DNA of 64,000 nt from Saprospiraceae bacterium. GTDB taxonomy: Bacteria; Bacteroidota; Bacteroidia; Chitinophagales; Saprospiraceae. Position numbers and translations under genes: made by a program. Below, one piece after another: positions 30,485-39,094 of this stretch; positions within the stretch are counted from its first letter, which is position 1; each line of letters starts with the position of its first letter. The notes below the pieces were generated by a model. It was not told the origin of the DNA and did not search any database. It was given only the letters and a program-made list of their open reading frames with translations. Location: NCBI GenBank assembly GCA_016710115.1, contig JADJLN010000024.1:62001-126000 (forward strand). The letters are read 5' to 3'.

Positions 30485-30492
30485 TACTTTTG
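30485..30492 (+). promoter_or_regulatory. -7 promoter box for the FecA-like receptor
   Basis: TACTTTTG matches TAnnTTTG. The expected transcription start is about 30499, just ahead of the palindrome at 30505-30519 and 28 bases before the ATG at 30527. Confidence 0.6.
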
Positions 30493-30504
30493 AACCTTTA
30501 TTTA

Positions 30505-30519
30505 TATTTAGTCTAAATA
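30505..30519. promoter_or_regulatory. Perfect 15-bp palindrome, candidate metal-regulator operator
   Basis: TATTTAG-T-CTAAATA is perfectly self-complementary around one base. It sits between the inferred transcription start and the start codon of a FecA-like receptor, where a bound repressor would block transcription. AT-rich palindromes with TTTAG half-sites are typical of DtxR/IdeR- or Fur-type metal regulators. The regulator itself is not in the window. Confidence 0.6.
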
Positions 30520-30526
30520 AATAGAT

Positions 30527-32713
30527 ATGCTTGCACGATGTGTCCTTGTCCTGGGGCTGTGTCTTCCTCTGTTTCTTTCCGGCCAGCAGTCCGCAATTGA
30601 TTCGGACACGCTTCCAAACGAAATCATGGTGCCACCCATTACAGTCATCGGAGATTCGGACGGTCTGTTCCGGCACACACCAGGCTCTGCACAGTATATC
30701 GGTAAGGCAGCTCTTCACCAAATGGCACCCCTCCATGGAAATGAGGTCTTCCGGACAATCTCCGGAGTCCACGTCGTAGATGAAGAGGGTGCTGGTCTGC
30801 GGATGAATCTGGGTGTTCGGGGACTCGACCCCGATCGAAGCCGGAACATCCTTATCCTGGAGGATGGCATTCCGGTATCGCTTGGGCCTTATGGCGAACC
30901 GGAAATGTACTACACCCCTGCCATCGAGCGCATGTCTGGTGTGGAGGTATTGAAAGGAAGTGGACAGGTGTTGTATGGACCGCAGACCATCGGTGGGGTG
31001 GTCAATTATCAATCTATGGATCCACCAGACCAGGGCAGCAGGGGAGATATTCAATTGCGGCTGGGAGAAGGTGGTATGGTGCATACCCAGGCCAGTTATG
31101 GATCATCCCGGAACGGAACGGGATTTCTGCTGCACGCCCTTCGCAAACAGGCCGATCGGATTGCCTATGCGGGTTACCGGATCAACGATCTGACAGGGAA
31201 GTTCAACCTGGCCCTGAGGGCAAACAGCAACTTGAGTTTGAAACTTTCGGTGTATGACGAATGGTCGGATGCCACCTACATCGGCCTCACCCAGTCCATG
31301 TATGAACAGGGCGACCAGGATTTTGTCGCCATGGCACCGGATGACCATCTGCAAATCCGCCGGTATGCCGGGAGTCTGAGACATATCTGGACGATCGGGA
31401 AGGGCCGGGAGTTGAGTACCACCTTGTTTGGTTACACGACAACGCGCAACTGGCAACGTCAGGATTTCAGCTCGGACCCGGCTGCCACAAATGCCACTGG
31501 TGTTATCTGGGGAGATCCTTCCATTGCCAAAGGATCCATCACCATGCTGGAGAGTACAACACATCGCAATCGCCAGTTTGAAGTCTCCGGACTGGAAAGC
31601 CGTTATCACAGTGCGTATTCCCTTTGGGGCGTCCCGAATATGCTGGATCTGGGTGGCCGCCTGATGATGGAACGCGCATTTGAACAAACGGTCAAAGGCA
31701 CCCGCAAGGATGCCGAATCCGGATCCCTCATCCAGGACGAGATCAGGACCGGGCTGGCTGCCAGCCTGTTTGCCCAGAACAGATGGCAGGTGCATCCGAT
31801 GATCTCGATCACAGCAGGTTTGAGAGGAGAGTATTTTGCCTATGACCGCGAAATCCTGCGCAATACCTATGCGGGAGAAGTCAGAGACACATCCATTTCT
31901 TCTGCTTCCCGAATTGCTTCAATCATCCCGGGGCTGGGCATCAACTACAATCTGGCTCAAGACTGGACCCTGTTTGCCGGTATTCATCGCGGGTTTGCAC
32001 CCCCGCGAATCAAGGATGCGATCACCGCTGCCGGCGAGGCTCTGAACCTGGAAGCGGAGACCAGCTGGAATTCAGAATTGGGTATTCGCCATAAATCCGC
32101 CTCCTGGTGGAGCAAGGAAGTCACCTTTTTCTATATGGATTTCAGCAATCAGATCATTCCTGTTTCCGAATCATCCGGGGGCACCGGAAGCGGCCTCGTC
32201 AATGGAGGAGCGACCTTGCATTACGGCGTCGAACTGGGATCAACGATCCAGCTGAACGATTATCTCAAGCCGGGCCATCAACTGGAGATCCACACCTCGG
32301 CTACCTTACTGCGCGCGGTTTTCCATGCCGATCGATTGATCAACCAGGGTGGAAACATGGTGAATATCGAGGGAAATGACACCCCTTACACGCCAAACCT
32401 GGCTGGCACAGGAAGTGTCCGTTATGGCTGGAAAGGCCAGTTGGGGATCCAATGGACAAGCCGGTACACAGGTTCACAGTTCACGGATGAAATCAACAGT
32501 GAACTCCCGTCAGCGGACGGTAGATCCGGCCAGCTGGATGCGTTCTGGGTGCATGACCTGAATACATGGTGGATCATACCGGGGACAGCTCTGGAAATCG
32601 GCGCCAGTCTTAAAAATCTCACTGACGAACGGTATATCGTTTCGCGTCGTCCGCAGGGGATCCGACTGGGGCTGCCTCGTTATTTCAGCGGTAGTCTGCA
32701 TTATCGTTTTTAA
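30527..32713 (+). CDS. TonB-dependent receptor, FecA-like (metal chelate uptake)
   Basis: 728 aa, uninterrupted. Signal peptide (LVLGLCLPLFLSGQQ), then a TonB-box/plug: VPPITVIGD, GNEVFRTISGVHVVDEEGAGLRMNLGVRGLDP, ILEDGIPVSLGPYGEPE and YYTPAIERMSGVEVLKGSGQVLYGPQTIGG. That plug series is characteristic of FecA-type ferric citrate or siderophore receptors. The 22-strand barrel ends PRYFSGSLHYRF with the terminal Phe. It moves iron chelates across the outer membrane using TonB energy. No carboxypeptidase-like N-terminal domain and no FecA signalling extension are seen. The metal-regulator-like palindrome upstream fits iron control. Exact ligand unknown. Confidence 0.9.
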   Translation: MLARCVLVLGLCLPLFLSGQQSAIDSDTLPNEIMVPPITVIGDSDGLFRHTPGSAQYIGKAALHQMAPLHGNEVFRTISGVHVVDEEGAGLRMNLGVRGLDPDRSRNILILEDGIPVSLGPYGEPEMYYTPAIERMSGVEVLKGSGQVLYGPQTIGGVVNYQSMDPPDQGSRGDIQLRLGEGGMVHTQASYGSSRNGTGFLLHALRKQADRIAYAGYRINDLTGKFNLALRANSNLSLKLSVYDEWSDATYIGLTQSMYEQGDQDFVAMAPDDHLQIRRYAGSLRHIWTIGKGRELSTTLFGYTTTRNWQRQDFSSDPAATNATGVIWGDPSIAKGSITMLESTTHRNRQFEVSGLESRYHSAYSLWGVPNMLDLGGRLMMERAFEQTVKGTRKDAESGSLIQDEIRTGLAASLFAQNRWQVHPMISITAGLRGEYFAYDREILRNTYAGEVRDTSISSASRIASIIPGLGINYNLAQDWTLFAGIHRGFAPPRIKDAITAAGEALNLEAETSWNSELGIRHKSASWWSKEVTFFYMDFSNQIIPVSESSGGTGSGLVNGGATLHYGVELGSTIQLNDYLKPGHQLEIHTSATLLRAVFHADRLINQGGNMVNIEGNDTPYTPNLAGTGSVRYGWKGQLGIQWTSRYTGSQFTDEINSELPSADGRSGQLDAFWVHDLNTWWIIPGTALEIGASLKNLTDERYIVSRRPQGIRLGLPRYFSGSLHYRF

Positions 32714-32763
32714 GCCATATTTTGACTGTTCGGTGATCATTTTCCTGTGGAAGGTGTTGTGAT

Positions 32764-32782
32764 TTCAAGCATCGTGCTTGAA
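32764..32782. promoter_or_regulatory. Hairpin/palindrome upstream of aconitase
   Basis: TTCAAGCA and TGCTTGAA form an 8-bp perfect stem around TCG. It is 50 bases past the receptor stop and immediately ahead of the aconitase -7 box, so it may be an operator or the receptor terminator; no T-run follows. Confidence 0.45.
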
Positions 32783-32789
32783 GATTATC

Positions 32790-32797
32790 TACCTTTG
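32790..32797 (+). promoter_or_regulatory. -7 promoter box for aconitase
   Basis: TACCTTTG matches TAnnTTTG, 25 bases before the aconitase ATG at 32823. No convincing -33 element was found. Confidence 0.5.
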
Positions 32798-32822
32798 CAC
32801 CCTCATAAAAAATGACCACTCC

Positions 32823-35105
32823 ATGGTGTTTGATCTCGATATGATCCGGTCTGTCTATCAGGCCATGCCCGGTAAAATTGAAGCAGCCCGGCAGATGCTG
32901 GGCCGTCCATTGACCTTGTCAGAAAAGATCCTGTACAGTCATCTCCACACGGATTCAGCCCCGCAATCCTATACGAGAGGGAAGGACTATGTGTTCTTTG
33001 CTCCGGATCGGGTGGCCATGCAGGACGCCACGGCACAGATGGCGCTTCTTCAGTTTATGATGTGTGGCAGAAGTCAGACTGCGGTGCCATCCACTGTCCA
33101 TTGTGATCACCTGATTCAGGCGGAGATCGGGGCAAGTGCAGATCTGAAAAAATCACTTGACGTCAACAAGGAGGTCTTCGATTTTCTCTCCACAGTATCC
33201 AACAAATACGGCATCGGATTCTGGAAACCCGGAGCGGGCATTATCCACCAGATCGTGCTGGAGAATTATGCCTTTCCCGGTGGCATGATGATCGGTACAG
33301 ACAGCCATACTCCCAATGCGGGGGGGCTGGGTATGGTCGCTATCGGTGTCGGAGGTGCGGATGCCAATGATGTCATGTCGGGTATGGCCTGGGAGCTGAA
33401 AATGCCCAAATTGATCGGAGTCAAGCTGACCGGAACCCTGAGCGGATGGACCTCTGCAAAAGATGTGATCCTGAAAGTAGCCGGTATTCTGACCGTCAAG
33501 GGAGGAACCGGAGCTATTGTCGAATATTTTGGACCGGGTGCTCAATCCCTTTCCTGTACAGGGAAAGGAACCATTTGCAACATGGGTGCCGAAATCGGAG
33601 CGACCACATCCACATTTGGTTACGATGAGGCGATGAGTCGCTATCTCCGCCATACCGGCAGGGCCGATGTCGCTGAACTGGCCGATGGCATTGCCGAACA
33701 TCTGACCGGGGATCAGGCGTGTTATGATGATCCAGCCAGCTATTTTGATCAGGTCATCGAAATCGACCTGACCACGCTGGAGCCGCATATCAACGGACCG
33801 TATACACCCGACCTGGCGTGGCCGATCAGTCAGTTTGCCGCAGCGGTCAAAGAGCATAACTATCCTCCCAAAATGGAGGTCGGATTGATCGGTTCCTGCA
33901 CCAACTCATCGTATGAAGACCTGGATCGGGCGGCATCCATCGCACGGCAGGCCGTCGAAAAAAATCTGAAGGTCAAGGCCGAGTTTACAGTCACTCCCGG
34001 TTCTGAAGTCATTCGTTACACGGTCAACCGCGATGGCCAACTCAAATCCTTTGAGGAAATGGGAGGAGTGGTCCTGGCCAATGCCTGTGGACCCTGCATC
34101 GGACAGTGGGCTCGTCATACGGATGATCCCAGTCGGGCCAATTCGATCATTACCTCCTTCAACCGGAACTTTTCCAAGCGAAATGATGGCAACCCGCAAA
34201 CCCGCTCCTTCGTCGCATCTCCCGAGATCGTCACGGCCATGGCGATCGCCGGTGATATGACCTTCAATCCATTGACTGATACACTCATCAATGAACAGGG
34301 TGAAGAGGTGCGCCTCGACCCGCCTCAGGGAGTCGAGTTGCCACCAAAGGGTTTCGAAGTCGATGATCCGGGCTTTCAGGCACCAGCAGAGGATGGATCA
34401 GCGGTTTCTGTGGTGGTTTTACCGGATTCCAACCGGCTTCAGTTGCTGACACCGTTTACACCCATCCAGCCAGATGAGATCACGAATATGCGTATCCTGA
34501 TCAAGGCGAAGGGCAAGTGTACAACCGACCATATCTCCATGGCCGGACCCTGGCTGAAGTTTCGTGGGCACCTGGAGAATATTTCGAATAACACATTGAT
34601 TGGCGCCATCAATGCCTTTTCTGAAGAGGTGAACAATGTTGCCAACTATGCCGATTCGGCTACTCAGCCTGCTTTTATGTCCGTGCCGGATTCCGGTCGG
34701 GCATATAAAGCTGCGGGAATAGGAACCATTGTCTTTGGTGAGGAGAACTACGGGGAGGGCTCCAGCCGGGAACACGCCGCAATGCAACCACGCTATCTGG
34801 GTGTGAAGGCCGTTGTGGTGAAGTCCTTTGCCCGAATCCATGAGACAAATCTGAAAAAGCAGGGCATGCTGGCCCTGACTTTTGCTGATCCGGCTGATTT
34901 TGACAAGATCCGCCAGGATGACCTGATCAATATCCTCGGATATGACCAGATGACCCCTGGCACTCCCCTGTCCATCGCCCTCAACCATTCGGATGGCACA
35001 TCGGATCAGATCACGGTCAATCATACCTATAATCAGGCGCAGATCGAATGGTTGAAAGTCGGTTCCGCCCTGAACAAGATCCGCCAGGATTTTGGACAGG
35101 CCTGA
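32823..35105 (+). CDS. acnA: Aconitate hydratase (aconitase)
   Basis: Start ATG 32823 (MVFDLDMIRSVYQAMPGKIEAARQM) is the family start; earlier in-frame codons have no similarity. 760 aa, matching the mitochondrial-type aconitases of Bacteroidota. The three iron-sulfur Cys residues sit in GLIGSCTNSS and ACGPCIGQW. Substrate-binding patterns include GTDSHTPNAGGLGM and GEENYGEGSSREHAA. It interconverts citrate and isocitrate in the TCA cycle, in the cytosol. An apparent terminator hairpin follows. The symbol refers to the general aconitase role, not the gammaproteobacterial AcnA subtype. Confidence 0.95.
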   Translation: MVFDLDMIRSVYQAMPGKIEAARQMLGRPLTLSEKILYSHLHTDSAPQSYTRGKDYVFFAPDRVAMQDATAQMALLQFMMCGRSQTAVPSTVHCDHLIQAEIGASADLKKSLDVNKEVFDFLSTVSNKYGIGFWKPGAGIIHQIVLENYAFPGGMMIGTDSHTPNAGGLGMVAIGVGGADANDVMSGMAWELKMPKLIGVKLTGTLSGWTSAKDVILKVAGILTVKGGTGAIVEYFGPGAQSLSCTGKGTICNMGAEIGATTSTFGYDEAMSRYLRHTGRADVAELADGIAEHLTGDQACYDDPASYFDQVIEIDLTTLEPHINGPYTPDLAWPISQFAAAVKEHNYPPKMEVGLIGSCTNSSYEDLDRAASIARQAVEKNLKVKAEFTVTPGSEVIRYTVNRDGQLKSFEEMGGVVLANACGPCIGQWARHTDDPSRANSIITSFNRNFSKRNDGNPQTRSFVASPEIVTAMAIAGDMTFNPLTDTLINEQGEEVRLDPPQGVELPPKGFEVDDPGFQAPAEDGSAVSVVVLPDSNRLQLLTPFTPIQPDEITNMRILIKAKGKCTTDHISMAGPWLKFRGHLENISNNTLIGAINAFSEEVNNVANYADSATQPAFMSVPDSGRAYKAAGIGTIVFGEENYGEGSSREHAAMQPRYLGVKAVVVKSFARIHETNLKKQGMLALTFADPADFDKIRQDDLINILGYDQMTPGTPLSIALNHSDGTSDQITVNHTYNQAQIEWLKVGSALNKIRQDFGQA

Positions 35106-35129
35106 ACAGTGACTATCTGAACTTTATTG

Positions 35130-35160
35130 ACCCCTGAAGTGAACCTTCGGGGGTTTCTTA
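35130..35160 (+). terminator. Hairpin terminator after aconitase
   Basis: CCCCTGAAG at 35131-35139 pairs with CTTCGGGGG at 35145-35153, with one T-G wobble, followed by TTTCTTAT. Confidence 0.7.
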
Positions 35161-35196
35161 TATTCGTTCTTTCCTTATTCAAAAACGATATCAATC

Positions 35197-35604
35197 ATGT
35201 GGAAAGAATTCAAAGCGTTTATCATGCGGGGCAACGTCCTTGAACTGGCCGTTGCCGTGATCGTTGCAGGCGCATTTGGTGCCATCGTTACTTCGCTTAC
35301 AAACGACATCATCCTTCCGCCAATTGGCATGTTGCTCGGTGGTGTCGATTTTTCTGATCTTACCCTTCAACTGGCCGCTGCAGAAGCCGGACAAAACGGG
35401 GAGATCATCAAGGAGGCTGTGACGGTCAATTATGGCAATTTCATCCAGCAGATCATCAATTTCTTGATCATTGCCTTTGCCATTTTCATGATCCTCAAAG
35501 CTGCTGAGTCAACAAAGAAGAAAGAAGAAGCAGCTCCGGCCGCTCCTGCGGGTCCGACAACAGAAGAACTGTTGGCGCAGATCCGGGATTTGCTGAAGAA
35601 GTGA
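35197..35604 (+). CDS. mscL: Large-conductance mechanosensitive channel MscL
   Basis: 135 aa. The start MWKEFKAFIMRGNVLELAVAVIVAGAFGAIVTSL includes the first helix with its conserved GAFGAIV pore constriction pattern. The second helix is FLIIAFAIFMILKAAE, followed by a charged C-terminal helix ending LLAQIRDLLKK. It opens under membrane tension to release solutes on osmotic downshock. It is flanked by two terminators, so it is monocistronic. An MscS-type channel is encoded at 42146. Confidence 0.96.
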   Translation: MWKEFKAFIMRGNVLELAVAVIVAGAFGAIVTSLTNDIILPPIGMLLGGVDFSDLTLQLAAAEAGQNGEIIKEAVTVNYGNFIQQIINFLIIAFAIFMILKAAESTKKKEEAAPAAPAGPTTEELLAQIRDLLKK

Positions 35605-35624
35605 TTATGTTATCAAGATGAATC

Positions 35625-35655
35625 AAAAAAGCCGGACAAGATGTCCGGCTTTTTT
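35625..35655. terminator. Bidirectional terminator between mscL and the TonB receptor
   Basis: GCCGGACA-AGA-TGTCCGGC (35631-35649) is a perfect 8-bp hairpin flanked by A6 on one side and T6 on the other, so it can stop transcripts from both convergent genes. Confidence 0.9.
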
Positions 35656-35666
35656 GATTTTACTGA

Positions 35667-37879
35667 TCAGATCGAATACCGAAGACCCAGATATACCCGG
35701 GTCCCGATCACCGGAGCATAGACCCGGGATGCATCAAAATGCTCACTGCTTGGTTGCTGCCAATCTATAATCGGAAAGGGTTGTGTCTTGTTGCCCAGGT
35801 TTTCACCACCCAGATAGAGTTCCAGGTCTCCTCTGGTCCAGGATACCTGACTGTTGATCAACAGATAAGCCGGCGAATTCTGTGGAGAATGGGCGATCAC
35901 ATCCGGTGGAAATCCATTATGACTGGGCAAACGCATGGATCCCACCCCCTGGCCGGTGAGGTTAAAGCGCCACACCTTGTCTGGAGTTACATAATCCAAA
36001 GTAGCCAGCAGTCGATGCAGCGGTACCATTGGCAAGGATTCCAACTTTCCCTGATACGTCGTTTTGACCTCATTGTATTTCCACGCCACCTTCAGTTCAA
36101 GTCCCCGGACAAGCTCCATATTCACCATGGCCAGAAGACTGTTGCTGTAGGATTTTCCATCCAGATTATAGAGGTTGATCACCGTGTGCTGGGTTTCCAT
36201 ATCCATCACCACCTGATTGGTAAAACGCGTGTGAAACGCATCGAAAACCAGGCTCCAGATCCGGGAGCCTACCAGGATGCTCTTGGTCAGATTCCCGCCA
36301 AATACCCAGGCATCTTCCGGCAACAGTTTTTCATTCACCTGCAGAGTCCAGTTGTTGAACAGCATTGACTGCCAGTCCGGGGGGAAATTGGGATTTCGCC
36401 ATCCTCTTCCGGCGGAAATCCGGAATACTGTCTGAGCATCCAGGTTCAACCGCGCATTCATACGTGGTGTTACATACCAACCAAACCGCTGGTGATAATC
36501 GGCCCGCACGCCGAGAATGATCCCGGCTCTCTTTCGCCAGGAAAAGCCGGTACCGTCGTCCACCTGGTCTCGTCCGAAGCTGTACTGGGTAAAAACCCCA
36601 CTCACCTGATCCTTTCGGTCGAAAGACACGCCGAACAGGTCTTCGCGGATGTCGTCTGTCTGATGACTGATCCCCGCTGAAAAGGTGTGATCCGGAGAAT
36701 TGCCCTCCAGATTGTACAACAGGTTCAGATACGCCCCTCGCTGATCTCCGGAATGCGTTCTGCCTCCATACTGTCCACGGTAGGTGTGCGCATATCCATT
36801 GTAGATAAACCCGATGCTCTGATAGCGATCCCCCTCAAAAACATAGCCGTTCTTGCCAAAAACCTCTATCCGGTCATTGTCCTGTTTCAACCGCCAGGCA
36901 TTTTCGACCGTGCTGAGCTGTCCTCCCTCCTGACGGTGCTGAATACCATGTACATTAAATTGGCCTTCTGCATTTCCGAGTTGATAGAACATGCGATACA
37001 TGCCGTTCAACTGCCTTCGTTTGGGTTGGTCAAGGAAGCGATCAGTATTGTTATCCCACTCGTATTGTTGTCCGCTGGCATGAAGCAGGAGCCCGGTACT
37101 CAGACTGGGTTTCCAGGCACGGTTCACATGCATGTTGGCCTCCATACGACCCAGGGAGTTGCCAAAGAGATTGATAAAGAAGCGGCGATCGGTGGCTGGC
37201 TTGACCAGTTCAGTATTGATCTGCCCCGTGATGCTCTGAGGCCCGTTCGCTACAGAACTGGCCCCCTTGGAGATCTGAATGGATTCCACCCAGGTACCCG
37301 GGATATAATCCAGCGCAAATGGCTGGGCCAGACCATTCAATGCGGGTCGGTTTTCAACGAGTAATTGGGTGTAAATCCCTCGCAACCCCAGCATCTGGAC
37401 TTCGGATCCACCGGTAATCGCATTGGTCATTCCCACATCTACGGAGGCATTGGTCTCAAAACTCTCAGCCAGATTGCAGCAGGCCGCTTTTTCAATTCAT
37501 TGGAAGAGATGGTTTCCACGTAGCGGGTACCCAGGGTGGAAATGTAATTTCCCTTTTCCTCTTCCGTTACTTCGATCGTCTCCAGATTGGTCACCCCACT
37601 CAGGGTAATGTATACATCCTGGTCTGCTGGGGCGATTTCCAATCGGAAAGGCTCATATCCGACATATTGGATCAGTAAGTCAGTAGCACCGGCGAGGCGA
37701 GGGATGACAAAGGCCCCATTGATGTCCGTCAGTACGCCAGTCGTTGTTCCCTCCCAGGATACGGTGGCCCCGACCAGAAACTCATCCTCCTCATTGACCA
37801 CATATCCGCTGAGATCAGCTGATTGGGCCAACGCAAAGGTCGTCGTAAAAAGGGCAAGAAGATTGATTATCCATTTCAT
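35667..37879 (-). CDS. TonB-dependent receptor linked to a Cys-rich metal-type protein, one frameshift
   Basis: The start at MKWIINLLALFTTTFALAQ (37879) is a signal peptide. A carboxypeptidase-regulatory-like domain follows (GYVVNEEDEFLVGATVSWEG to YVGYEPFRLEI). The plug carries an unusual Cys pair: after one A is restored in the run at 37488-37492, the chain reads ELKKAACCNLAESFETNASV and continues to SEVQMLGLRGIYTQLLVENRP. The barrel ends YLGLRYSI. The corrected length is 737 aa. This plug motif with paired Cys is what I know from Bacteroidota receptors sitting beside heavy-metal genes, consistent with the Cys-rich neighbour at 37945. A role in copper or similar metal uptake is inference. 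Confidence 0.85.
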
Positions 37880-37944
37880 CTTGAACGTGTTGTGTGAAAA
37901 ATCGATGGTCATGCCCTGTGCAGGGCACCTGAACAAATCGATTT

Positions 37945-38394
37945 TTAACAACGGATCTGACATCCCCGTCGAAATATCGGGATATCAGAAAGATGAAGCT
38001 GCAGATGGTGGGGTGGAATTGATTCAATCGCGTACGGGTATTGCCCCGCATCGCGAAATCCGGAAAACCCGGCTGATAAAACAGCTGTCAACTGTTCTCC
38101 ATCACCTATCGGGAGGGAGGTAAGGAATTGTCCGGCAATCCGCGCCAGGGTGATTTCAGCGTCCTGGCATTTGCTTGTCTGATTACCTTCCGGGATTACA
38201 CATGAGGCCGTTGGGTCAGAGCAGCATGAAGATGCCGCAGATGCCGCCTCATGCCGACAACATGGCGTATTGTCTTCGATGATCAGCGACACCGTTTCCT
38301 GCCCCTTGCAGAGGCAGATGACTTTGTGAACAGGCACGCCTGCCGTACTCACAAAGAGCAGAGTGGAAAGGCTGATGCCCAGAAATCGTCGCAT
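37945..38394 (-). CDS. Small secreted Cys-rich protein, probable metal-associated (HYC_CC_PP-like)
   Basis: Starting at MRRFLGISLSTLLFVSTAGVPVHKV (38394) gives a signal peptide and fits the -7 box at 38414-38421; a start at 38409 is also open. About 149 aa. Cys residues come in groups: HKVICLCKGQ, NTPCCRHE, SSCCSDPTASC. That spacing resembles the small family found next to copper/heavy-metal TonB receptors in Bacteroidota. It lies directly upstream of such a receptor on the same strand, with 65 bases between. It may present or sense the metal in the periplasm; this is inference from composition and neighbour. Confidence 0.65.
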   Translation of the reverse strand: MRRFLGISLSTLLFVSTAGVPVHKVICLCKGQETVSLIIEDNTPCCRHEAASAASSCCSDPTASCVIPEGNQTSKCQDAEITLARIAGQFLTSLPIGDGEQLTAVLSAGFSGFRDAGQYPYAIESIPPHHLQLHLSDIPIFRRGCQIRC

Positions 38395-38413
38395 CCGAAT
38401 CGAAAACATACTG

Positions 38414-38421
38414 CAAATATA
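38414..38421 (-). promoter_or_regulatory. -7 promoter box for the Cys-rich protein and receptor
   Basis: On the minus strand TATATTTG matches TAnnTTTG. It is only 4 bases from the ATG at 38409, so the downstream start at 38394 is favoured. Confidence 0.5.
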
Positions 38422-38476
38422 CTGTGATTATACCTGATTATCAATCAACTAGACGACTTCTGGCGTTAAGGTGCAG

Positions 38477-39061
38477 TTAATCACTTACGTTATACAGGGT
38501 AGCTTGCTGAAACACATTCAATGCATACCAGTGGACAAACGGCGTCTGTTCCAATGGTGCTTCTCCTTCTTGCGGCCCTCCAGTCTCGGTCACATCCATG
38601 GATCCGGCAAGAATCTCAAAATGTAATACACCCTCCCGGAGATCATACCGGGCCAGAAGGAGCTGTCCATCTACTGAAAACCGGGACACAAATACAGGGC
38701 CGATCACCCGGGCTCCCAGAACGATACCGTTATGTTCATCAATCAGCCATTCGCCCTGGTCAGGTTTACTGGCGACCAAGCTGTAGGCGCGGCGGTCTTC
38801 CTTTTCTCCCTGATTGTAGATCAATGTCCAGTCCCAGCTCACACTGTCGCGAGGGTGGATCTCCAGCCGCATCGGAACCTCGCGTGCCGCGACACCGGGA
38901 AAGTGGATCTGGAGTGTGCCCGCCCAGTCGCCCACCCAGTTCTGTGGGAAGTCACTGGTATCCCGATTCACGGTTGACCAGTCCTGCGCATGACCTGTTC
39001 TTGCTATGCCAAGGAACAGCATAGTCAGAAGAAGAGCAAATGACCATTTGGCTTGAAGCAT
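38477..39061 (-). CDS. Secreted protein of unknown function
   Basis: 194 aa with a clear signal peptide (WSFALLLTMLFLGIARTGHAQ). The mature part begins DWSTVNRDTSDFPQNWVGDWAG and is beta-rich with Trp/Asp turns: DWTLIYNQGEKEDRRAYSLV, RFSVDGQLLLARYDLREGVLHFEI. The pattern of a small lipocalin-like barrel is suggested but no family is recognised. It diverges from the M1 peptidase, with 33 bases between starts. Confidence 0.7.
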   Translation of the reverse strand: MLQAKWSFALLLTMLFLGIARTGHAQDWSTVNRDTSDFPQNWVGDWAGTLQIHFPGVAAREVPMRLEIHPRDSVSWDWTLIYNQGEKEDRRAYSLVASKPDQGEWLIDEHNGIVLGARVIGPVFVSRFSVDGQLLLARYDLREGVLHFEILAGSMDVTETGGPQEGEAPLEQTPFVHWYALNVFQQATLYNVSD

Positions 39062-39094
39062 GAATCCGTACTTTTATTCCAGTTCAATTGACCT

